Source of the DNA: a virus
Direction: 5' to 3' (one strand)
Virus record (IMG/VR): IMGVR_UViG_3300006917_002381
Location: 1 to 28,461 of that record
Length of the DNA: 28,461 nt
The notes beneath the pieces were generated by a model that was not told the origin of the DNA, did not search any database, and worked only from the letters and a program-made list of their open reading frames with translations. The translations under genes and the position numbers were made by a program. This document shows positions 23,517-28,461 of the stretch, in pieces. Each line of letters starts with the position of its first letter. Positions within the stretch are counted from its first letter, which is position 1.

Positions 23517-23535
23517 AAGAGTCCTTTCGTTAAAG

Positions 23536-23576
23536 AAAAAAGCGCACCGGCGGGGAGCGACTCCCGCCAATGCGCT
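23536..23576 (-). terminator. Intrinsic terminator before the ejection-protein cassette
   Basis: On the minus strand the sequence AGCGCATTGGCGGGAG pairs with CTCCCCGCCGGTGCGCT across a 3-nt loop. The stem is about 16 bp with two G-U pairs and one bulged G, and it is followed by TTTTTT. It lies between the stop of the 221-aa gene (23607) and the ATG at 23516, where there is no space for a promoter. Confidence 0.8.
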
Positions 23577-23606
23577 GATTGGTCAAAACTTACCGTCTCA
23601 ATTCAT

Positions 23607-24272
23607 TTATGACACCAGCCCTACCGGCTGGCAAGGGTTTTCCGCCGCGTCGTAATCCCGCAAACTGCTCCAAGTAATGGCGGCCGCAAACCCGCGCTTC
23701 AAATAGATCAGGTGCATGAACAGATCCACGTCCGCGCACCGCACGGCCGGCGCCAGCGCCCGCACGGCCGGGTCGGCGTGCGCCGCCATCATGTCCCCGG
23801 CGTGACACCGGATCAGGCATTGCACCAGTAACGTTCGCATTTCCAGCCGGTACTGCCGGCAAAACGGGTTGTTCGCCAGCAGATCGAAAAAGCGCCACAT
23901 CGCATCATGGGCGCTAACGTTCCGTTCTTCCGGCCACGCGGCCGCTTGCACATTGGTATGCCACCAGCCGTAAAACAGGTGGCCCGGCCGGCCGCCCTGG
24001 TTGCTGGTAGCTCGCTCGATCTCGGTTTCGAGGATCGCCAAAGCCAATTCCTTGCTTTCCTGATTTATCCCCGTCTCGTCTAGCAGATCGTCAAAAGCGT
24101 GTTCGAAATTCCAGATCCGCCACATGACTTCGAACAGTTCATCGTCCCCGTCCGCCATCACCTGGAAAGCGTGAAACGATCCGTTGGGCATCACCGGTTC
24201 GCCCTTGGCCGTGGCGAGCGCCGCGGACTTGGCCAGTTCCTCGGGCCGAAGCATGTAATCAATCGGGGTCAC
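23607..24272 (-). CDS. Late-operon protein of unknown function, 221 aa
   Basis: GTG start at 24272 overlaps the upstream stop (GTGA). The protein is helical and rich in Trp, His and Asp (DDELFEVMWRIWNFEHAFDDLLDETG, LFYGWWHTNVQAAAWPE, then Cys-containing helices). The 'D..L.DETG' and paired His/Trp patterns look like a folded, possibly metal-binding domain, but I recognise no family. Set between the nozzle genes and the terminator, it may be a tail-assembly or lysis-timing factor. It ends 31 nt before the terminator stem. Confidence 0.55.
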   Translation of the reverse strand: MTPIDYMLRPEELAKSAALATAKGEPVMPNGSFHAFQVMADGDDELFEVMWRIWNFEHAFDDLLDETGINQESKELALAILETEIERATSNQGGRPGHLFYGWWHTNVQAAAWPEERNVSAHDAMWRFFDLLANNPFCRQYRLEMRTLLVQCLIRCHAGDMMAAHADPAVRALAPAVRCADVDLFMHLIYLKRGFAAAITWSSLRDYDAAENPCQPVGLVS

Positions 24273-25501
24273 TTGTTCGTGCCAGCGTTAAATTGCACCG
24301 TGGCGCTCGATAACCGCGCGTAAACGGCGCTGCTTTCCGTAAATTTCAGGCTGAAATGCGTCCCCACGCCGGTTAAAGGCACGCGGTACAGGCGGAAAGT
24401 CGGGGTGGTGCCGGTATAAACCTGGGTGTAGGTCGTGCCGTCATAGTCAAACGCCGTGGATACCGCCCAGGTCCCTTCCATTGCCACGTCCATCCCGGTA
24501 AACACCTTCCGCGTGCTGGGCATGTCCGCGCTTAAATACGGGATCGTGGCCGTCACCCCGCAATTCTCGTAGGTTTCCCCATCCGACCCGCCGTAAATAT
24601 AGATACCCGCCGCATCCCGCGTGTAAACCTTGCCCTGATACACCACAAACTTGTCCGGGCGGAAGGGGAGATTGCTGCCGCTATAGCGGAAAGTTGGCGA
24701 ATAGGTGGACCAGGCTGCGATCTGGCTCGATGGGAAGTAGCTAAAAACGTAAATCTTGCCCTGGGTCGTGGCGTTGTCGGGATCGGGGACATAAACCCAA
24801 TACCGGTTATTGGTCGGCTCTACGCACCCGCACGCCTTGGCCTTGAGTACATCCGGCAAGCCGGCAATGATCGGTTGCAAAATGGAATCAATCGGCGTCC
24901 CCACGTCCGCCAGAATCGCGTTATTGCTCGAATCGCGCACGCGGATGGACCGCACGCCATTATCCGCCAGGCAGTAAACATCCAGATCGCCCACGTTATG
25001 CACCGACAACGGCGCTACCGTGCCCACGTTGGGCAGGATTTGGGCCAGCTTGAATTGCGCCGGGTCGGGATCATATTGGTAAATAATCGTGTTGCGCCGG
25101 GAAAGCAAAGCGATCTTCCCCTGATACGATGCCAGCCCGTTTAATTCTTCCTGGGCAGAAAACTGGTTATTTGTTTCGATGAAACCCGATCCCAATCCTT
25201 GGCCCTCAAACATGGTAGGGTCGCCAATCGCAGAAAAGTACACCGTGCCGCCGCTCGTAAAATACACGCGGTTGGCCAGGGTTATGGCCGCATTGGGTTG
25301 GGTGCCGATCACGTTACCGGCTGCCATTGTGAACGTTCCGGTAGAGGATACTATGTCCAACCGCAACTGATCCAGCGCGCCGCCGGGGGTGTCCAGGGCC
25401 AGCGCATACTTTTTACCACTGCCCGCCCCGCCGGCATAGCCACCGGCAAAAGACAGCGCCGTAAACTGGTAATTGGTGAAGGATGTAAGGAGCGCGGGCA
25501 T
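24269..25501 (-). CDS. Tail nozzle protein, C-terminal beta-propeller part
   Basis: 410 aa; ATG 25501 is 1 nt after the stop of the 751-aa gene. The protein is a series of beta strands with the hallmarks of podovirus nozzle/stabilisation proteins (P22 gp10/T7 gp12 type). These are NRVYFTSGGTVYFSAIGDPTMFEG, then GLASYQGKIALLSRRNTIIYQYDP, VGTVAPLSVHNVGDLDVYCLADNGVRSI and NNRYWVYVPDPDN. Such propellers build the distal tube of the short tail through which DNA leaves. It begins inside the propeller rather than with the usual nozzle N terminus, which is carried by the upstream gene instead, so the nozzle seems to be made of two chains. Confidence 0.7.
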   Translation of the reverse strand: MPALLTSFTNYQFTALSFAGGYAGGAGSGKKYALALDTPGGALDQLRLDIVSSTGTFTMAAGNVIGTQPNAAITLANRVYFTSGGTVYFSAIGDPTMFEGQGLGSGFIETNNQFSAQEELNGLASYQGKIALLSRRNTIIYQYDPDPAQFKLAQILPNVGTVAPLSVHNVGDLDVYCLADNGVRSIRVRDSSNNAILADVGTPIDSILQPIIAGLPDVLKAKACGCVEPTNNRYWVYVPDPDNATTQGKIYVFSYFPSSQIAAWSTYSPTFRYSGSNLPFRPDKFVVYQGKVYTRDAAGIYIYGGSDGETYENCGVTATIPYLSADMPSTRKVFTGMDVAMEGTWAVSTAFDYDGTTYTQVYTGTTPTFRLYRVPLTGVGTHFSLKFTESSAVYARLSSATVQFNAGTNK

Positions 25502-25502
25502 G

Positions 25503-27758
25503 TTAGATGAAAAAGAGATTTCCGGTTACAGTCACATACTTACCTACCCCGGCCGAGGAATCCTTAAAGGTGGCCGTGATCTGCATTAGTCCTTTGACAT
25601 ACAAGAACGTGTCTATGGTGATCAGCACCGTAAACTTGCCGTTCGCATAGGATAATGAAGCGCTCGGGCCGTCCGCCCCACTAGCGGACTCTTTTTTCCC
25701 CCAGGGAACAAAGGAGCCGGAGGAATTTGTAGATTTCCAAGTCATGTTGGCAGTATTTAATGCCGAAGATGACAACGTGTAAGGAGTAGTCCCGCCGCTG
25801 ATAACTGGCGTGGCATCCGCGCTGTAAGTGTTATAGATCACGCCCGCGCTGTAAGTTTTGTCCGCAATCGTCGCGTGCAAGGCGGTTGGAAAATAGCCGT
25901 TGCCGACATAGCCGCCGGCGGTAATCGCGCTCCCGCCGGTCATATTCACGCTGTAACCCGTAGGCAAGGGATCGGTGGCCGGGTCGCTGGTCCGCACCCG
26001 CTTGCTGATTACAACGTTATAGGTGTATTGGTTTGGGATGGTGGTAGTATCCACCAGCACCACATAAGCCGCGGTGTACCCCGTGGTGGCGGCTTTGGCT
26101 TGGATCTGCGCCGCAATCGCCGCCGCAAAAACATCCGGCGTGGCGCCCGTCGCGCTGGCGTTCATTAGGTTGGTCGTCACCCCGCCGACCGTCACATTCA
26201 CCTGGTCGCAAGTGTCGCTGTTGTTGGCTGCCGTCAGTTGGAAGCTCGCCGCGTCCGTGCAAAAATCGTTTACGCCCGTGATCGTCAGATAGGCGGAGTT
26301 GTTGGACGTGGCGTTTTCGTTGGTGTGGATGGAGATTTGCGCGCCGCTATTGATCGCGGTGTACCCGCTGGGCGTGGTATTGATCGCCGCCGCAATCGCC
26401 CCGGCAAAGTTGTTTACATCCGCCGTCATGTCCCCGCTCCGGGCGGGCATTACCAACGGCGTGCCGGTATAGGAAAACAAATCCACCGTGTTACCCGCCG
26501 GCGTCGTCACCTGCAGCCGCCGGATGCCCGCGGACCGCATGGCGCTGGCGGTTTGGGAGGTCTTCCCGGTCATGTTTACTGCAACGGTAAATGTATTTAA
26601 TCCCGTAACCGTGATTTCAAAAGTTCCGTTGAGCGCGTTATTGGCAGTGTTAAACCCGCTCAAAGTCACCCATTCGCCCGTATTCCATCCGTGATTAACG
26701 CCTGTGGTGATCGTGGTAGGAGACGCAATCGAAAATGAGCTTACCGCAATCGCCGTCCCGCCCTGTCCACCGGTGATCTTAAATTGCGCCACGGCGCCAT
26801 AACTTGGGGTGGGCGAGATCGGCGCTTCGGAATACGTCGCGGTAAAGTCGTCGGTCGTCCCGCTTACCACGCCCGCCGTAACGGTAAACTGCATACCGTA
26901 ATCACTGTAAACGTCAAAGCTGGTCGCCGCTACCTTGTTGGTCACATGAAACCCGGCCAATCCGCCGTTGTCCCCGTCCAGCAAGGCATACATCCGGTTA
27001 ATGAACGAGGTGGCCGTAATCAAGTACCCTTGATACCACTGCCCCAGCGCTACCCCGTCGTAAAAGACAAAAACCACGTCTTCGAACGTGTCCGGGAAGG
27101 TAGAATTGTTGGCATCGAAAAACCGCGCGGCCACCCAGGCTTTCCCGCCAAAATTGGCCGTCACGTCCACCCGGTACATTTTCCAAGTGCTATCAATCGG
27201 GTTGGTCAGTTGCTTATAGGTCAACTGCGTCGGCAGGGTCGCCGGGGCGCTGGCGCTCCCGAACACCGTCAAGCCGGCGTCAGTTTCTTCCAAACCGAAA
27301 AAAGCCGGCATGACGTAGATCGTCATGGCCGCGTCCGGCGTGAGCGTGGCCCAATATGGATCGTCTGACCAGATCACCCCGGTCCGGTAATAGGTCGTAG
27401 CAATCGGGTCTTGGTCCAACACGGCCACCAAGATGCCGGAATGAAGAATATCAGAAGAAGTCACCCGCTTGCCTACGTCCGTGGCCAGGAAATACCCTAC
27501 CGGCGAGGTTGGCGTTTGGCTGATCTTGTAGTAGTACGATACGGTGCCGGAGATCGTAATGGTGGACGACGACATGATGGTAGCGCGCACATCGCCGCCG
27601 CTAAGGCCATACCGCACAAACGCCTTGCGCTTCTCGATCTCCCCGCCGGCCGTGATATGCGCGTTGTCCAACTCCAACAAACTGCCCGCCGGCAGCGCCA
27701 GCTTGTACTTGCGCGCGTCCAATCCCGCCCGAAAATCGTTGATGGATAGGTAAGACAT
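25503..27758 (-). CDS. Tail nozzle-related protein with FCCH-like and repeated beta domains
   Basis: 751 aa. The N terminus (INDFRAGLDARKYKLALPAGSLLELDNAHITAGGEIEKRKAF) matches the opening of nozzle-type tail proteins ('..l.naf.t.gg.ekRkgf'). Around residues 345-405 there is an FCCH-like beta domain (ITTGVNHGWNTGEWVTLSG... LNGTFEITVTGLNTFTV), common in tail proteins. Two related segments follow (ADVNNFAGAIAAAINT... and TPDVFAAAIAAQIQA...), looking like a duplicated domain. The C terminus (~655-751) is an Ig-like fold (ISGGTTPYTLSSS...). It is very rich in Thr/Ser/Ala/Val and low in Lys, typical for exposed virion structure. The role is probably the tail tube or nozzle with decoration. Confidence 0.68.
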   Translation of the reverse strand: MSYLSINDFRAGLDARKYKLALPAGSLLELDNAHITAGGEIEKRKAFVRYGLSGGDVRATIMSSSTITISGTVSYYYKISQTPTSPVGYFLATDVGKRVTSSDILHSGILVAVLDQDPIATTYYRTGVIWSDDPYWATLTPDAAMTIYVMPAFFGLEETDAGLTVFGSASAPATLPTQLTYKQLTNPIDSTWKMYRVDVTANFGGKAWVAARFFDANNSTFPDTFEDVVFVFYDGVALGQWYQGYLITATSFINRMYALLDGDNGGLAGFHVTNKVAATSFDVYSDYGMQFTVTAGVVSGTTDDFTATYSEAPISPTPSYGAVAQFKITGGQGGTAIAVSSFSIASPTTITTGVNHGWNTGEWVTLSGFNTANNALNGTFEITVTGLNTFTVAVNMTGKTSQTASAMRSAGIRRLQVTTPAGNTVDLFSYTGTPLVMPARSGDMTADVNNFAGAIAAAINTTPSGYTAINSGAQISIHTNENATSNNSAYLTITGVNDFCTDAASFQLTAANNSDTCDQVNVTVGGVTTNLMNASATGATPDVFAAAIAAQIQAKAATTGYTAAYVVLVDTTTIPNQYTYNVVISKRVRTSDPATDPLPTGYSVNMTGGSAITAGGYVGNGYFPTALHATIADKTYSAGVIYNTYSADATPVISGGTTPYTLSSSALNTANMTWKSTNSSGSFVPWGKKESASGADGPSASLSYANGKFTVLITIDTFLYVKGLMQITATFKDSSAGVGKYVTVTGNLFFI

Positions 27759-27759
27759 G

Positions 27760-27933
27760 TTATTTCCGCTTCCGCCGGCAGCGCGGGCGGATGATCTGCC
27801 GGGCTGTGTCCAACAGGTAGTTGATCGCCACGATCGAATCCCGCGCCATTTCCCCCCGGCCTCGGCGCGCGGCTGCCTCGATCTCGCGCCCTAACTGCGC
27901 TTCCCGCACAAAATGATAACTTTCGGTTGCCAT
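27760..27933 (-). CDS. Hypothetical basic protein, 57 aa
   Basis: ATG 27933 has a strong binding site (GGAGG, 7 nt upstream) and overlaps the TAA of the 23-codon peptide as TAATG. The stop lies just before the 751-aa gene. The product is helical and Arg-rich, ending in RPRCRRKRK. No family is recognised. The excellent ribosome binding site makes it credible despite its size. Confidence 0.7.
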   Translation of the reverse strand: MATESYHFVREAQLGREIEAAARRGRGEMARDSIVAINYLLDTARQIIRPRCRRKRK

Positions 27934-28004
27934 TATTCATCCTCCAACCAGCACCACAACAACCAGCACAGCGCGCCGGCACAACCCAGCGCCCACAGCA
28001 GCAT
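27933..28004 (-). CDS. Micro-gene for a 23-aa hydrophobic peptide
   Basis: ATG 28004 lies 7 nt after the previous stop and its TAA overlaps the next ATG by one base (TAATG). After Met the peptide is almost only Leu, Trp, Ala, Cys and Gly for ~19 residues, followed by the acidic tail EDE: one membrane span. Its end also carries the strong binding site of the next gene, so it could be merely a coupling leader. A pinholin-like or lysis-regulating peptide is possible but unproved. Confidence 0.4.
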   Translation of the reverse strand: MLLWALGCAGALCWLLWCWLEDE

Positions 28005-28011
28005 TAGCCCG

Positions 28012-28239
28012 CTATTCGGGGTCGGGTTCATTTTGCCAGTGCGGCGGCACTTCGCCGGCAATGGCCGCGTTCATGGCCGCATCGCAATAGGCGTGCAGCT
28101 TGTCCTGGGTATCAATGTCAATCACCCCGCCGGCGAATAGGTCCACGATATAATCCTTCGTGGCTTTGATGAACTTGGCGGCATCCGGCGCGGCTTTGAT
28201 GCCGGCCTGAATGAGAGCGATGATGGTTAGCGGGTCCAT
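28012..28239 (-). CDS. Small phage protein, 75 aa
   Basis: ATG 28239 lies 3 nt after the stop of the gene before. The N terminus (MDPLTIIALIQAGIKAAPDAAKFIKATKDYIVDLF) is amphipathic to hydrophobic and the C terminus is acidic, ending in VPPHWQNEPDPE. I recall short proteins with the same 'l.....d.a....a..g.vP.HW..epdp' ending beside structural or lysis genes of other phages, without known function. Membrane association through the N-terminal helix is possible. Confidence 0.65.
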   Translation of the reverse strand: MDPLTIIALIQAGIKAAPDAAKFIKATKDYIVDLFAGGVIDIDTQDKLHAYCDAAMNAAIAGEVPPHWQNEPDPE

Positions 28240-28242
28240 AAA

Positions 28243-28461
28243 TCACTTGGGTAATGCTGCGGTTGCGGTGGCGGCCAGTCGTTGACCATCGGCCAGTATT
28301 GATTCCAGCGTGGTCAGGTTCGCCGGCACGGGATGCAACAGATACGCCTTGCGCGCCGCGGCCCAGCGCAGATTCACCTGCACGGCCACGGGGCGGACGG
28401 CATCCAGGCTATGCTTTATTTGCGGCGAGATTTTCCAGAGCATCGCCCGGTTATCCCGCTC
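28243..28461 (-). CDS. Hypothetical protein, 5' end beyond window edge or ATG at 28443
   Basis: The frame is open to the right edge; an ATG at 28443 would give 66 aa, but the six codons before it (ERDNRA) read like normal protein and no clear binding site precedes the ATG. The visible part is helical and Ala/Arg/Leu-rich (VQVNLRWAAARKAYLLHPVPANLTTLESILADGQRLAATATAALPK). No family is recognised. It precedes the 75-aa gene by 3 nt. Confidence 0.5.
   Translation of the reverse strand, partial: ERDNRAMLWKISPQIKHSLDAVRPVAVQVNLRWAAARKAYLLHPVPANLTTLESILADGQRLAATATAALPK

Noticed and set aside
23517-23570. 18-codon N-terminal extension of the 201-aa virion protein
   Set aside because: It would be encoded by the terminator stem and U-tract; the ATG at 23516 has its own ribosome binding site.
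1-28461. CRISPR array or insertion sequence
   Set aside because: No regularly spaced repeats and no transposase frame were seen; the only short tandem repeats are the 10-bp pair at 1-21 and the operator half-sites.

Overview
The window reads as part of a temperate, tailed double-stranded DNA phage of the short-tailed (podovirus-like) kind. It is GC-rich, densely packed and built from two long leftward (minus-strand) gene trains separated by a small rightward block. A tyrosine integrase next to a tRNA 3' fragment marks it as temperate. A nozzle-type tail protein pair followed by a T7-like series of internal/ejection proteins suggests a short tail. Phage genes lie on both sides of the tRNA fragment, and arm-like repeats flank it. 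The fragment therefore looks like attP of a free or circular phage rather than a prophage-host junction. Short stretches resembling 'catccgtgtc / atctgtgttcatccgtg' recall dispersed intergenic repeats of Verrucomicrobiota genomes, so a verrucomicrobial host is my guess. That is recollection, not a search result.

Layout. 1-4290 (minus): an almost gapless early/accessory operon. Read right to left it holds a ribbon-helix-helix (RHH) regulator, a one-helix membrane peptide, a Dam-type adenine methyltransferase with a G9 tract, an unknown 124-aa protein, an excisionase-type HTH protein, a 61-aa protein, a Cys-rich protein, a deleted remnant of a C5-cytosine methyltransferase, a RusA-like resolvase, three small unknowns, a DUF1376-like replication protein and a SWIM-type zinc protein cut by the window edge. 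4290-4372: divergent control region with repeated GGTGWCAA elements. 4373-5939 (plus): RHH regulator, two-helix membrane peptide and integrase, all joined by ATGA overlaps. 5940-6257: attP region and a promoter with a perfect palindrome in its spacer. 6258-7692 (plus): four small unknown genes, one followed by an in-frame continuation that completes a zinc ribbon after a TAA.

7651-28461 (minus): late morphogenesis genes. From the right these are small proteins including one of 23 aa with a membrane segment, a 751-aa and a 410-aa protein that together look like a split tail nozzle, an unknown 221-aa protein, an intrinsic terminator, then three small internal virion proteins and a 4494-aa giant that fills 47% of the window. 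The giant carries an N-terminal NPFDDLPD repeat, a SpoT/Mesh1-like HD domain, a Zeta-toxin-type kinase, an N6-adenine methyltransferase with an NVPF motif, an SNF2/superfamily-2 helicase, a charged coiled region and a ~1100-residue C-terminal part with a membrane segment. Its place at the end of the ejection-protein cassette suggests that it is packaged and injected like phage P1 DarB and other 'polyvalent proteins', arming the incoming DNA with anti-defence enzymes. This is the most interesting object in the window.
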